DNA from: Paenibacillus silagei
GTDB lineage: Bacteria; Bacillota; Bacilli; Paenibacillales; Paenibacillaceae
Reading direction: 5' to 3'
Assembly (NCBI RefSeq): GCF_017874735.1
Contig: NZ_JAGGLV010000004.1
Span: 124,001-188,000 of the forward strand
Length of the DNA: 64,000 nt
In this document: one piece after another, positions 1-8,166 of the stretch
How positions within the stretch are numbered: the first letter of the stretch is position 1
Layout: every line of letters begins with the position of its first letter
Translations under genes and position numbers: made by a program
Notes under the pieces: generated by a model
The model's database searches: none
What the model was told of the DNA's origin: nothing
Seen by the model: only the letters and a program-made list of their open reading frames with translations

Positions 1-1984
1 AGATCGAACCGATCATGTCGTTAAATTCACTGTAGCACATATGCGTATGCACCTGCGTGGTGTCCTTGACATGGTTCGTGGCGGTCCGGAAGGATTTCAC
101 CGCCCAGTTGAGGTAACACTCATGATCTCTCGCCTTCAGCGGCAGGCCTTCGCGGATCGCCGGCTCATCGACCTGGATCATCTCGATACCAGCCTCCTCG
201 AGTGCGGATACTTCATGACGCAGGGCGAGGGCGATCTGTCCGGCCACCGCCTCGCGGCTGAGGTCATCGCGGACAAAGGACCAGTTCAGGATCGTGACCG
301 GTCCGGTCAGCATTCCCTTAACAGGCAGCTTCGTTAGTGACTGGGCATACACGCTCTCCTTGACGGTCATCGGCTCGATAAAAGCAACATCGGCATAGAT
401 TACCGGCGGCTTCACGCAGCGTGATCCGTAGGACTGAACCCAGCCGCCTGCGGTGAACAGATAGCCGGCCAGCTTCTCCCCGAAGAATTCCACCATATCC
501 GTACGCTCGAACTCTCCGTGTACCAGCACATCCAGACCTAGCTCCTCCTGAAGCGTAATCGCTTCAGCGATCTGCCGCTTGATGAACAAGTCATAACGCT
601 CCTGGTTCCAGACTCCCTTGCGCCATTTCAGACGGGCCTGGCGGACTTCAGCCGTCTGCGGGAAGCTGCCGATGGTCGTGGTCGGCAGCAGCGGCAGACG
701 CCACTTCTCCTGCTGAACCTTGACACGCTCGGCGAAAGGAAGACTGCGGCGGTCCGGCAGCTGGGCAAGGGCACGCACCTGCTCGGCTACATCCTCACGC
801 CCGCGCTCCGGCAGAGCACGGAATACGGCCAGCACCTCACGGCTGCGCTCCAGCTCGGCGGCATAACGCTCTCTTCCCTCGTTCGCGGCTGCCGCAATGA
901 GAACCAGCTCGGCCAGCTTCTCATTGGCAAACGCCAAGGCATTCTTGACCGCAGCCTTCAGCTTGACCTCGCCCTCAACCGTTACAGGCACATGCAGCAG
1001 ACTTGACGCTGGCTGGAGAATTAACCGCTCCTGAGGCACATAGGTCAGCAGCTTCGCTACCAGCTCCAGCTTGGCATCGGTATCGGCGCGCCAGATGTTG
1101 CGTCCGTCAAGGATACCGGCTCCGAGTGTCTTATCCTGCGGCCACCCGAGGCGAGCAACCGACTCCAGATTCTTGCCGCCGTCATGGACGAAGTCAAGAC
1201 CCAGACCCTGCACAGGCAGCGCCAGCAATGCTTCAAGCGGCTCTGCAGCTTCGAAGTACGTCTGCAGCATCAGGTTCAGTCCTGGTACGGCAGCAGCAAT
1301 CTCACTGTAAATGTTCTGGAGCAGTGCGGTATCCTCAGCCGTTAAGCCGGTAACAATCGCCGGTTCATCGATCTGTACCCAGGCCACTCCTTCAGCCTGC
1401 AGCTCCTGCAGCAGTTGTACATACAACGGGAGGAAGCGTGCGGCAACGGCGGCGATGTCTGCTGCCGGGAAGCCCTTGGACAGCTTCAGGAAGGTATACA
1501 GTCCGACTATAACGGGCTTGCCCTCAATGCCTGCCCGCTCCTTGGCGAAGCGGTAGGCAGCCAGCGGTTTATTCGCTGTCAATACCGGAGTCAGGCTGCC
1601 GATCTCAGGCACAATGTAATGGTAATTCGTATTGAACCATTTCGTCATCTCACAGGCCGGGGCCTCTGCATTGCCGCGCGCCATTGCAAAATACAGATCA
1701 AGCGGAATCTCTCCGCCCTTATATCCGTAACGCGCCGGTACGATCCCGAACATAGCGGCGGTATCCAGCACATGGTCATAGAAGGTGAAATCGCCCACCG
1801 GAATCAGATCAATTCCGGCCTGCTGCTGGGTCTGCAAATGCTGAAGCTGAATATCCTCCATCTGCGAGCGGAAGCTCTGCTCATCGATTTTCCCGGCCCA
1901 ATAAGCCTCCAATAATTTCTTCCATTCACGGTTCTTGCCGATTCTCGGATAACCGAGGCTGCTTGTCTTGATTCCTTTACTCAT
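1..1984 (-). CDS. metE: cobalamin-independent methionine synthase, 3' end cut by window edge
   Basis: Transfers a methyl group from methyltetrahydropteroyl-triglutamate to homocysteine in the last step of methionine synthesis; cytosolic zinc enzyme. The 661 codons present start MSKGIKTSSLGYPRIGKNRE, the typical MetE N-terminus, and run through the duplicated (beta-alpha)8 barrels. The zinc ligand pair His-x-Cys is visible at residues 648 and 650 (motif QVHTHMC), close to the known position in the family. About 100 C-terminal residues, including the last zinc cysteine, lie beyond base 1. The start at 1984 follows GAGGAGTGG with good spacing. It is transcribed leftwards, after the uppP terminator. 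I see no S-box or T-box signature in the 140-nt leader region. Confidence 0.96.
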   Translation of the reverse strand, partial: MSKGIKTSSLGYPRIGKNREWKKLLEAYWAGKIDEQSFRSQMEDIQLQHLQTQQQAGIDLIPVGDFTFYDHVLDTAAMFGIVPARYGYKGGEIPLDLYFAMARGNAEAPACEMTKWFNTNYHYIVPEIGSLTPVLTANKPLAAYRFAKERAGIEGKPVIVGLYTFLKLSKGFPAADIAAVAARFLPLYVQLLQELQAEGVAWVQIDEPAIVTGLTAEDTALLQNIYSEIAAAVPGLNLMLQTYFEAAEPLEALLALPVQGLGLDFVHDGGKNLESVARLGWPQDKTLGAGILDGRNIWRADTDAKLELVAKLLTYVPQERLILQPASSLLHVPVTVEGEVKLKAAVKNALAFANEKLAELVLIAAAANEGRERYAAELERSREVLAVFRALPERGREDVAEQVRALAQLPDRRSLPFAERVKVQQEKWRLPLLPTTTIGSFPQTAEVRQARLKWRKGVWNQERYDLFIKRQIAEAITLQEELGLDVLVHGEFERTDMVEFFGEKLAGYLFTAGGWVQSYGSRCVKPPVIYADVAFIEPMTVKESVYAQSLTKLPVKGMLTGPVTILNWSFVRDDLSREAVAGQIALALRHEVSALEEAGIEMIQVDEPAIREGLPLKARDHECYLNWAVKSFRTATNHVKDTTQVHTHMCYSEFNDMIGSI

Positions 1985-2121
1985 AGGTGTCCACTCCTCT
2001 GTATAATTGTCTGCCCTCATGTCTGCAAGCCTTAATCTGATGCCATCTTACTGCACGCCTTCCGCGCCCTGCAACAGATTCCACGCAATCCGGCTATACA
2101 GATTCCCTATAGCAAAACGCC
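1985..2121 (-). other. metE upstream region, no riboswitch recognised
   Basis: This is the only space for a metE promoter and leader between the start codon and the uppP terminator. I looked for the S-box core and for T-box specifier/antiterminator sequences on the minus strand and recognised neither. No convincing -35/-10 pair at a sensible distance was found. Confidence 0.3.
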
Positions 2122-2157
2122 AAAAAAAGCTGCACCCCCATGAAGGAGGAGCAACTT
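2122..2157 (-). terminator. intrinsic terminator of uppP
   Basis: On the minus strand an imperfect hairpin (AAGTTGCTCC pairing with GGGGTGCAGCTT, with one wobble and one mismatch) is followed by seven T. It lies 22 nt after the uppP stop and separates uppP from metE. Confidence 0.85.
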
Positions 2158-2178
2158 AGACTCTGAGACCCGGCGAAA

Positions 2179-3039
2179 TCAGAACCAGATCAGATAGACC
2201 ACACCGGCAAGCACAATCCGGTAGATTGCGAAGGGCAACAGCTTGATCCGGTTAATCAGCTTCAGGAAGAAACGCATCGATACCAGTGCGAATACGAAGG
2301 CGCTGATGAACCCGGCAATGAAGAACGGCAAGGCATCCAGCGTAAAATACTGCCAGTTCTTCAGCAGTGAAATCAGGCTCGCCCCGGCCATAATCGGCAC
2401 CGCCATGATGAAGGTGAAATCGGCTGCCGCACGGTGGCTCATGCCCAGCAGAACCCCGCCGGATATCGTCGACCCGGACCGCGAGAAGCCCGGCCACAGG
2501 GAGATACATTGGATCAATCCGACTGATAGCGCCTGCCTATATGTAATTTGATCCACACTCTCAGTCCGGGCATTCGCAGGCGCAAAACGGTCGGCACAAA
2601 TCATGAATAACGCTCCAACCACCAGTCCAATCAGCACAGTAAAGGTTGAGAACAGATGCTCATCGATGTAATCCTCCAGCAGAAATCCGAAGATGCCGGC
2701 CGGTAGCAGTCCGACAAGGATATGTGTCAGCTTCAGCCGCCCTTCCGCCGGAGCCTGCCGCTGCCCTTCCGGCACTACGGCCAAGTCCTTGCGGCTGAGC
2801 TTCCCGAGGCCCAGCAGATCAATGAACCGGTTACGGAAAATAATTACGACTGCAAGAATGGAGCCTAATTGAATCACTACCTTGAAGGAGTTGGCCGTGT
2901 ACTTCCCCAGGAACTCCTGCGATTTAAGCCACATATCATCTACGATGATCATATGGCCTGTCGAGGATACCGGAGCGAATTCGGTCAGCCCTTCCACAAT
3001 TCCCAGAATGATTGCTTTGACAATGGTCAGCAGCTCCAT
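2179..3039 (-). CDS. uppP: undecaprenyl-diphosphatase (BacA/UppP family)
   Basis: Integral membrane enzyme that dephosphorylates undecaprenyl pyrophosphate outside the membrane, recycling the lipid carrier for peptidoglycan and giving bacitracin tolerance. It has 286 residues, normal for the family. The two family motifs are visible: the Glu-rich EGLTEFAPVSSTGH near the N-terminus (residues 16-29) and PGFSRSGST in the second half, which supplies the catalytic serine and arginine. Several hydrophobic helices follow. The start at 3039 is preceded by AAAGGGGG. It is divergent from namA, so the 197-bp gap holds both promoters. Confidence 0.96.
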   Translation of the reverse strand: MELLTIVKAIILGIVEGLTEFAPVSSTGHMIIVDDMWLKSQEFLGKYTANSFKVVIQLGSILAVVIIFRNRFIDLLGLGKLSRKDLAVVPEGQRQAPAEGRLKLTHILVGLLPAGIFGFLLEDYIDEHLFSTFTVLIGLVVGALFMICADRFAPANARTESVDQITYRQALSVGLIQCISLWPGFSRSGSTISGGVLLGMSHRAAADFTFIMAVPIMAGASLISLLKNWQYFTLDALPFFIAGFISAFVFALVSMRFFLKLINRIKLLPFAIYRIVLAGVVYLIWF

Positions 3040-3146
3040 GGCGATCCCCCTTTATTGTTTTCAATATAATAATTGTAAACTCGCACAGCTATTTCTGAAA
3101 CTTACAGCTCTCTTGCAGTATGGAAAATTTTAATCATAACGCTGAC

Positions 3147-3175
3147 TTGACAGGCAGAAACCAACAGCATATATT
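3147..3175 (+). promoter_or_regulatory. sigma-A promoter of namA
   Basis: TTGACA (3147-3152), a 17-nt spacer and TATATT (3170-3175) make a near-consensus promoter, 62 nt upstream of the namA start codon. Confidence 0.85.
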
Positions 3176-3178
3176 TAT

Positions 3179-3194
3179 ATGCATGCGCATGCAT
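3179..3194. promoter_or_regulatory. 16-bp perfect palindrome at the namA transcription start
   Basis: ATGCATGCGCATGCAT is a perfect 16-bp palindrome beginning four bases after the -10 box, where the transcript should start. That position is typical of a repressor operator. The MarR protein encoded just after namA is one candidate binder; this is inference. Confidence 0.6.
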
Positions 3195-3236
3195 TTATTG
3201 TGTATCCATCCCATGTAGAACGAAGGAGCGAAATTC

Positions 3237-4268
3237 ATGACGAAAGATCTGTTCACCCCCTATGAGTATAAAAACTTAAAACTGAAGAACCGGGTGGTAA
3301 TGCCGCCCATGTGCCAATATTCAGTTACCAATAAGGATGGCATCGCTAACGACTGGCATTACAACCACTATGTAAGCCGCGCTGTCGGCGGCACCGGACT
3401 GATCATTGTCGAGATGGCTGATGTGGACCCGGACGGCCGGATTACCGATTATGATCTGGGCCTCTGGTCTGATGAGCAGATTCCTGCGCTGGCGCGGATT
3501 GTGGAAGCCAGTCATGCCCATGGAGCCAAAATCGGAATTCAGGTGGCCCATGCCGGACGCAAGGCGGAGGATGCCAAGGTTCCTGTCTCTTCTTCCGCTA
3601 TTCCTTTTGACGGCAAGTCCAAGACTCCTCATGCCCTGACAACAGAAGAAGTTAAAGACATGGTACAGAAATTCAAACGGGGCGTAGAGCGTGCGGTCCA
3701 GGCCGGATTCGACACTATTGAGCTGCACGGCGCCCACGGCTATCTGATTCACCAGTTCCACTCGCCGCTGACCAACCAGCGGACTGATGAATACGGACAG
3801 GATCTGACCTTGTTCGGCCGGGAGGTTATCGCTGCCGCCAAGAGCGTGATGCCTGAGGATATGCCACTGATCATGCGGATTTCCGTCAGAGAATATGTGA
3901 AAGGCGGCTACGGCCTCCAAGAGGGTCTGGAGATCAGCAGAGCCTATAAGGAAGCCGGGGCCGATATTTTCCATATCAGTTCAGGTGGTGAAGGAGCCGT
4001 TGACGCAGAGAATGGACCGGGCAACCATGCAGCCTATCAGTTACCGCTGGCCAGAACGATCCGCCAGGAGCTGAACGTACCGGTGATTGCTGTCGGCCGC
4101 TTGGATGAAGCGGTTCTTGCCAACGCCGTCATTAGCAATGAAGAAGCTGACTTGGTGGCGGTGGGCCGGGGAATGCTCCGTAATCCTTACTGGACGCTGG
4201 AAGCCGGTGTGACGCTGCGCAAAGACGCAAATATACCTAAGCAGTACGCATTAGGATTCCCGCGTTAA
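3237..4268 (+). CDS. namA: NADPH dehydrogenase, Old Yellow Enzyme family
   Basis: FMN-dependent NADPH oxidoreductase that reduces activated C=C bonds and nitro compounds; YqjM/NamA type, cytosolic, linked to detoxification and oxidative stress. 343 residues, normal length. The N-terminus (LFTPYEYKNLKLKNRVVMPPMCQYS) is typical of the bacterial OYE class II, including the active-site Cys of MCQYS. The His pair lies in the segment IELHGAHGYLIHQF, and FMN-binding segments appear near the C-terminus (AVGRGMLRNPYW). The start follows GAAGGAG. It has a strong promoter with a palindrome at the start site and is followed by a MarR regulator, suggesting inducible expression. Confidence 0.95.
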   Translation: MTKDLFTPYEYKNLKLKNRVVMPPMCQYSVTNKDGIANDWHYNHYVSRAVGGTGLIIVEMADVDPDGRITDYDLGLWSDEQIPALARIVEASHAHGAKIGIQVAHAGRKAEDAKVPVSSSAIPFDGKSKTPHALTTEEVKDMVQKFKRGVERAVQAGFDTIELHGAHGYLIHQFHSPLTNQRTDEYGQDLTLFGREVIAAAKSVMPEDMPLIMRISVREYVKGGYGLQEGLEISRAYKEAGADIFHISSGGEGAVDAENGPGNHAAYQLPLARTIRQELNVPVIAVGRLDEAVLANAVISNEEADLVAVGRGMLRNPYWTLEAGVTLRKDANIPKQYALGFPR

Positions 4269-4286
4269 GGACAATTCGTCAGCAGC

Positions 4287-4315
4287 TTGCCTATGGTGAT
4301 GGTATACTGTATAAC
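4287..4315 (+). promoter_or_regulatory. promoter of the marR gene
   Basis: TTGCCT (4287-4292), 17-nt spacer and TATAAC (4310-4315). The sequence GTATAC occurs in the spacer and again near 4337, a possible autoregulatory dyad. Confidence 0.55.
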
Positions 4316-4356
4316 AACTACTATTCATTACAGGTATACACCGGGAGGATGAAGAC

Positions 4357-4791
4357 ATGACTAACCCCCCTTCAAATGATCTGATTAACAGCTGGTTATC
4401 GCTCTCTCTGATACAGATGAAGGTGGCCGCAGTCCTTGAAGCGAAGCTGACCGAGAACTATGAGCTATCGCTTAAGGAATTCTATGTATTGCTGTTTCTG
4501 TCCGAAGCCCCTGAGCAAAAGCTGAAGCTCCAGCAGCTGGAATCGATGGTCGGGCTTAGCCAGAGTGCTGTGTCCCGGCTGGTCAGCCGCTTCGAAGCCA
4601 AGGGCTGCGGAGCGCTGGAGCGCAAGTCCTGCGAGGCAGACCGCAGAAGCATCTATACGTCCCTGACTGCCATTGGGCAGGACAAGGTTGACCGGGCGAA
4701 GCAGACCGTTCATGAAGTGCTGCAGGAAGCCTTTCCTGTAGACGACACGCAGCAGCTGCTGAAGCAGCTTATCCAGCTGAAGCAATCCTAG
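4357..4791 (+). CDS. MarR family transcriptional regulator
   Basis: 144-residue winged helix-turn-helix protein of the MarR family, which usually represses neighbouring detoxification genes and is released by small phenolic or oxidant ligands. The recognition region is LKLQQLESMVGLSQSAVSRLVSRF followed by the wing segment RKSCEADRRSIYTSLT, which matches the family DxR wing. The start at 4357 follows GGGAGGATGAAGAC. It lies 88 bp after namA on the same strand with its own promoter, so control of namA and itself is likely but not shown. A strong terminator follows. Confidence 0.9.
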   Translation: MTNPPSNDLINSWLSLSLIQMKVAAVLEAKLTENYELSLKEFYVLLFLSEAPEQKLKLQQLESMVGLSQSAVSRLVSRFEAKGCGALERKSCEADRRSIYTSLTAIGQDKVDRAKQTVHEVLQEAFPVDDTQQLLKQLIQLKQS

Positions 4792-4815
4792 ACCCGGGCA
4801 GCTGCCTGCCGGGTG

Positions 4816-4850
4816 AACCCGCCGTCCCTCCCGAGGGGCGGCGGGTTTTT
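4816..4850 (+). terminator. intrinsic terminator after marR
   Basis: Stem AACCCGCCG / CGGCGGG with loop, followed by TTTTT. Confidence 0.9.
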
Positions 4851-4920
4851 GTCTGAACCTCCCTCTCCCCCTGAGCATACACCATACTATTAAGAAATTA
4901 AGTATAGCGGGGTGCAGCAT

Positions 4921-5199
4921 ATGTTATTCACAGCTATGCAGCTGGTTGGCGGTCTTATTCTCTCTGTAGGCTGGATTCCGCAGATTGTGCAGATCATCAG
5001 GACCCGTTCGGTTGCAGATCTCAATCTGAAAGCTTACCTGCTGATGCTGCTGGGCATCCTTCTTATGGAGGCTTATGCGGTTAATCTGGCGGCGCAGGGG
5101 GTCGGACTTGCTTTTCTGATCACCAATTCCCTGTCGCTGGCGGTCGTAACAACGGTCGTCCTGCTGATTATCCGCTACCGTTCCCGAGGGCAACAATGA
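4921..5199 (+). CDS. PQ-loop / SemiSWEET-like small membrane protein
   Basis: 92-residue protein with three predicted membrane helices and a proline-glutamine motif in the first helix region (GWIPQIVQIIRTRS), the hallmark of PQ-loop transporters. Bacterial members of this size are SemiSWEETs, which dimerise to move sugars, but the substrate cannot be read from sequence. ATG at 4921 follows AGCGGGG with usable spacing; an in-frame GTG at 4912 is the alternative start. It stands alone between terminated genes. The methyltransferase follows 72 bp later, possibly co-transcribed. Confidence 0.8.
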   Translation: MLFTAMQLVGGLILSVGWIPQIVQIIRTRSVADLNLKAYLLMLLGILLMEAYAVNLAAQGVGLAFLITNSLSLAVVTTVVLLIIRYRSRGQQ

Positions 5200-5271
5200 A
5201 TTCTGTAGGCTGCACCTCCGTCCCATCTGCGTTATACTTTCTGTAATAAAAGGATGTGGGAGGTTCAATGA

Positions 5272-6009
5272 ATGAAGCAAAATAAGTATGACGACGCGGG
5301 TTTTTTTGCGAATTACAGCCAGATGCCCCGCTCTACGGGCGGACTGGAGGCTGCCGGAGAATGGGAGGTCTTCCGTACCCTGCTGCCTGATCTGGCGGGC
5401 CAGCGGGTGCTTGATCTAGGGTGCGGGTTCGGCTGGCACTGCCGGTATGCCCGGGAGCAGGGGGCGGCTTCCGTCGTAGGCATAGATCTCTCCGCCAATA
5501 TGCTGGAGCGTGCCCGTACGATGACAGACGACCCGAAGATTGAGTATCTTCAGCTCGCGATTGAGGATGCCGCATTCGGGGCAGAGCAATTTGATACCGT
5601 GATCAGCTCGCTGGCGATCCACTATATTGAGGATTTCGGCAGCCTCTGCCGCCAGGTCCGGCATTGCCTGAAGCCCGGGGGAGCCTTCGTCTTCTCTGTA
5701 GAGCATCCGATCTTCACCGCGCTCGCCGCGCAGGATTGGCATTACAGCCCGGACGGGAAGAAGCAGCATTGGCCCGTGGACAACTACCATCTCGAAGGGC
5801 TAAGACTGGCTGATTTTCTCGAACACGAGGTTGCAAAATACCACCGGACCACAGCCACCTACCTGGGTACGCTGCTCGAATCAGGCTTCGTCCTGAAGCA
5901 GCTGTCGGAGCTGCAGCCGACCCCTGAGATGCTGGAGAAGAATCCGGCCTGGCAGGAGGAGACGCGGCGTCCGATGTTCCTGCTGCTGTCGGCGGTGAAG
6001 CAGGAATAG
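5272..6009 (+). CDS. class I SAM-dependent methyltransferase
   Basis: 245-residue Rossmann-fold methyltransferase. The SAM-binding motif I is VLDLGCGFGWHCRYA (residues 46-60), followed by an acidic residue at the end of strand 2 (VVGIDLSANML) and motif LKPGGAFVFSVEHP after the catalytic region. This is the UbiE/BioC-like small-molecule branch; the substrate is unknown. The start at 5272 follows GTGGGAGG; an ATG four bases earlier is out of frame and stops at once. No partner genes are obvious: a PQ-loop gene lies upstream and the 3' end abuts repeat array A1. Confidence 0.88.
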   Translation: MKQNKYDDAGFFANYSQMPRSTGGLEAAGEWEVFRTLLPDLAGQRVLDLGCGFGWHCRYAREQGAASVVGIDLSANMLERARTMTDDPKIEYLQLAIEDAAFGAEQFDTVISSLAIHYIEDFGSLCRQVRHCLKPGGAFVFSVEHPIFTALAAQDWHYSPDGKKQHWPVDNYHLEGLRLADFLEHEVAKYHRTTATYLGTLLESGFVLKQLSELQPTPEMLEKNPAWQEETRRPMFLLLSAVKQE

Positions 6010-6060
6010 CCGAATTCCGCAGAACAAAATCATCGTACTGGATGAATGAGATTACCTGCG

Positions 6061-6360
6061 CGCCAGCACAATGTATGCTGTTTTTACCATACATTCGAGC
6101 CATGCACCTGCGCGCCCGCATATTGTATGCTGTTTTTACCATACATTCGAGCCATGCACCTGCGCGCCCGCATATTGTATGCTGTTTTTACCATACATTC
6201 GGGCCATGCACCTGCGCGCCCGCATAATGTATGCTGTTTTTACCATACATTCGGGCCATAGGCCTGCGCACCGCACAATGTATGCTGTTTTTACCATACA
6301 TTCGGGCCATAGGCCTGCGCACCGCACAATGTATGCTGTTTTTACCATACATTCGGGCCG
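6061..6360 (+). repeat. 51-bp-period dyad array A1 (six units)
   Basis: Six near-identical units whose core starts at 6072, 6124, 6176, 6228, 6279 and 6330 (spacings 52, 52, 52, 51, 51). The core is AATGTATG, a T-rich loop (CTGTTTTTAC), then CATACATT: a perfect 8-bp stem. Linkers (about 26 nt) read like TCGGGCCATAGGCCTGCGCA. The array fills most of the space between two convergent genes (methyltransferase and yitT). The 52-bp spacings break any common reading frame, so this is not a coding repeat. Same class as the arrays at 30341, 42161 and 55225. Confidence 0.9.
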
Positions 6361-6390
6361 CATAATTAAATAAGGGGTAAGCTTCGCTTC

Positions 6391-6416
6391 CCCCAAAACA
6401 TATAAATTCTTATCTT
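6391..6416. repeat. 26-nt dispersed motif, copy 1
   Basis: A 26-nt sequence beginning CCCCAAAACATATAAA and ending TTCTTATCTT is identical to 14458-14483. Both copies sit in a convergent junction next to the terminator of a minus-strand gene. Confidence 0.7.
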
Positions 6417-6419
6417 TTC

Positions 6420-6457
6420 AAAAAAAAGACCAGCCGGACGGTAGTCCGCTGACCTTT
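6420..6457 (-). terminator. intrinsic terminator of yitT-like gene
   Basis: On the minus strand GGTCAGCGGAC pairs with GTCCGGCTGGTC (one bulge, two wobbles) and is followed by eight T. Confidence 0.85.
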
Positions 6458-6481
6458 TATCATCCCCGTGGTTCACGGAGT

Positions 6482-7168
6482 TCACATTGCATTATTCACA
6501 TTCACTGTACCTTCCTGAGTCTTGGCAAGTGCGGACGGAATCTTAGGTGCCTGAACCAGCTTCCGTCTGCCCAGAGAGGTTGTAAAAGTGATTACATAAC
6601 CGGCTACAACTACAGCCATCACAGTGTACAGGGTTTCTCTTAACGGCATATAGAAGAGGGAAAAAGCCAGAACGATTACATCCATCAGGATAAATACGGT
6701 TCCTACCTTAATACCTTTCCATTCACTGATCAGCACGGACAAAATATCGTCCCCGCCGCTCGCCCCGCCGCCCAGCAGGACCATTCCTGCGCCCAGACCT
6801 GTCAATACCCCGGACAACAGCGCCGCAACCGGCAAGTTATCCTGCAGGTCAATAACCCAGCCGGAATAGCGTTCCATCAGCCCGTAGAATACCGTGAAGG
6901 CCACTACGGAGATGAAGGTGTTCACTACGAATGATTTTCCTTTGAAAATGATTGCGATGATGAGTACCGGAATGTCCAAAATCAGGATGCTAAGTGATGG
7001 TGAAATCCCCAGTACATACTTGCCGAGCAGCGACAATCCTACGAATCCGCCTTCGGTCAAGTGGTTCTGATAATTAATGTGATAATACGTAAATGCAAGC
7101 AATAGTGTTCCGGTCAAAATAATAGCTAACCGGAGCGGCAAACTCATGCCACTGTCTTGTTTCCTCAT
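6482..7168 (-). CDS. YitT family membrane protein lacking the usual C-terminal domain
   Basis: 228-residue integral membrane protein with five or six predicted helices (from LAIILTGTLLLAFTYYHI through VMAVVVAGYVITF). It carries the glycine-rich segment LTGLGAGMVLLGGGASGGDD typical of the YitT/DUF161 family. Most family members are about 280 residues with a soluble DUF2179 domain; here the protein ends soon after the last helix, so that domain is missing. Function of the family is not settled. The start at 7168 follows AAGGGGAGACC. A good promoter lies about 270 bp upstream, giving a long leader. Confidence 0.85.
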   Translation of the reverse strand: MRKQDSGMSLPLRLAIILTGTLLLAFTYYHINYQNHLTEGGFVGLSLLGKYVLGISPSLSILILDIPVLIIAIIFKGKSFVVNTFISVVAFTVFYGLMERYSGWVIDLQDNLPVAALLSGVLTGLGAGMVLLGGGASGGDDILSVLISEWKGIKVGTVFILMDVIVLAFSLFYMPLRETLYTVMAVVVAGYVITFTTSLGRRKLVQAPKIPSALAKTQEGTVNVNNAM

Positions 7169-7437
7169 TACTCGGTCTCCCCTTATCGTATATGGCGGCT
7201 AGACGTTCGTGCCAGCCTCTACGGGGGGTTATACCGGAGGAGATGTTGCTCCTTCGCATACAATACTCCCTTCCCTTCGCAGAAGCGGCTTCGTCAATGA
7301 ACAACGGTTCGCGCACATTCTACAGGGAAGCTAAGTATAAGACAGATCATAACGTTTCCAAATCGTCCTTTGGGGAATCGTCCTTCGGGGACACATGGTA
7401 TCCTGATCCTTTCTTTAGTTTGATATGTTCTGAATAG
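7169..7437 (-). other. long 5' leader of the yitT-like gene
   Basis: About 260 nt separate the predicted transcription start (near 7431) from the start codon. On the minus strand it holds a 15-nt direct repeat (TCCCCGAAGGACGAT, then TCCCCAAAGGACGAT, around 7363-7395). No known riboswitch was recognised. Confidence 0.35.
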
Positions 7438-7466
7438 ATTATACCACGCGGAGGGGCCACTCTAAA
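7438..7466 (-). promoter_or_regulatory. promoter of the yitT-like gene
   Basis: On the minus strand TTTAGA (7466-7461), 17-nt spacer and a perfect TATAAT (7443-7438). Confidence 0.65.
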
Positions 7467-7489
7467 CAGTTTCCATTAAAAATAAGCAA

Positions 7490-7990
7490 TCAGCCCGGAT
7501 TCCGCAGCAGACGGTTGACAGTCTCGCGGCGGACGCCGATCAATTGTCCGATCTCTTCCTGTGTCAGCAGATCTGTGAGCTGTGCGCCATGAGAATATTC
7601 GGTCAGCCAGCGGGTCAGCAGGGCCATCCGCTCCCCCGGCGTTCCAACCGTGAGATGATCGAGCCTCGTCTGCATGAACCGCACCTTCTCCTGAAGCAAC
7701 AGGGCGATCTCCATCACCTTCTCAGGCTTCTCCCTCAGCTCCCGGTACCATTCTGCAGCCGGAATCAGCTCGACTTCACTTTTCATCATTGCCACTGCGG
7801 TTCCATGCGCCTCCTTCGGCGAAATGAGGGAATGATGCGGAACGGTCTCACCCGGATATAGCAGGTTGAACAATACCATGTTCCCGTTCTCATGCAGTCT
7901 CGTGACCTTGAACAGTCCGCTCTTCACCTTGAACAGGTTCTGGCCGCCGTCTCCCTGGCGGAATAAGACCTCACCTCTGTGCAGAATCAT
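7490..7990 (-). CDS. Crp/Fnr family transcriptional regulator
   Basis: 166-residue regulator with an N-terminal cyclic-nucleotide-type beta-barrel (VLFRQGDGGQNLFKVKSGLFKVTR) and a C-terminal helix-turn-helix (LTQEEIGQLIGVRRETVNRLL). It is short for the family (usually over 200): the barrel begins almost at the first residue. No cysteine cluster for an Fe-S centre is seen. The start at 7990 is supported by AAAGGAG eight bases upstream. A TATAAT (minus strand, near 8033) lies just upstream. It is separated from fruA by a strong hairpin, so it is probably not part of the fru operon. Target unknown. Confidence 0.88.
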   Translation of the reverse strand: MILHRGEVLFRQGDGGQNLFKVKSGLFKVTRLHENGNMVLFNLLYPGETVPHHSLISPKEAHGTAVAMMKSEVELIPAAEWYRELREKPEKVMEIALLLQEKVRFMQTRLDHLTVGTPGERMALLTRWLTEYSHGAQLTDLLTQEEIGQLIGVRRETVNRLLRNPG

Positions 7991-8104
7991 TTCGCATTCT
8001 CCTTTGCCTTCTCTGTATATATATTTTTAATTATACCGAAATAAGACACCAAATTGGAGGGGCAAGCGTAAAACAGCCATTCTCCCAGAGTTCAACAGCA
8101 AAGA

Positions 8105-8146
8105 AACCGCCTGGGAGCAGAGACTCTTCTCTGCCCCCAGGCGGTT
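8105..8146 (-). terminator. intrinsic terminator of the fru operon
   Basis: Long stem on the minus strand (AACCGCCTGGGGGCAGAGA pairing with TCTCTGCTCCCAGGCGGTT) followed by a short T-rich run. Confidence 0.8.
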
Positions 8147-8166
8147 CCAGGGATAGGTATAATACG

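Noticed and set aside
6061..6360. Run of intrinsic terminators
   Set aside because: The T tract is in the hairpin loop, not after the stem, so the units do not have terminator geometry.
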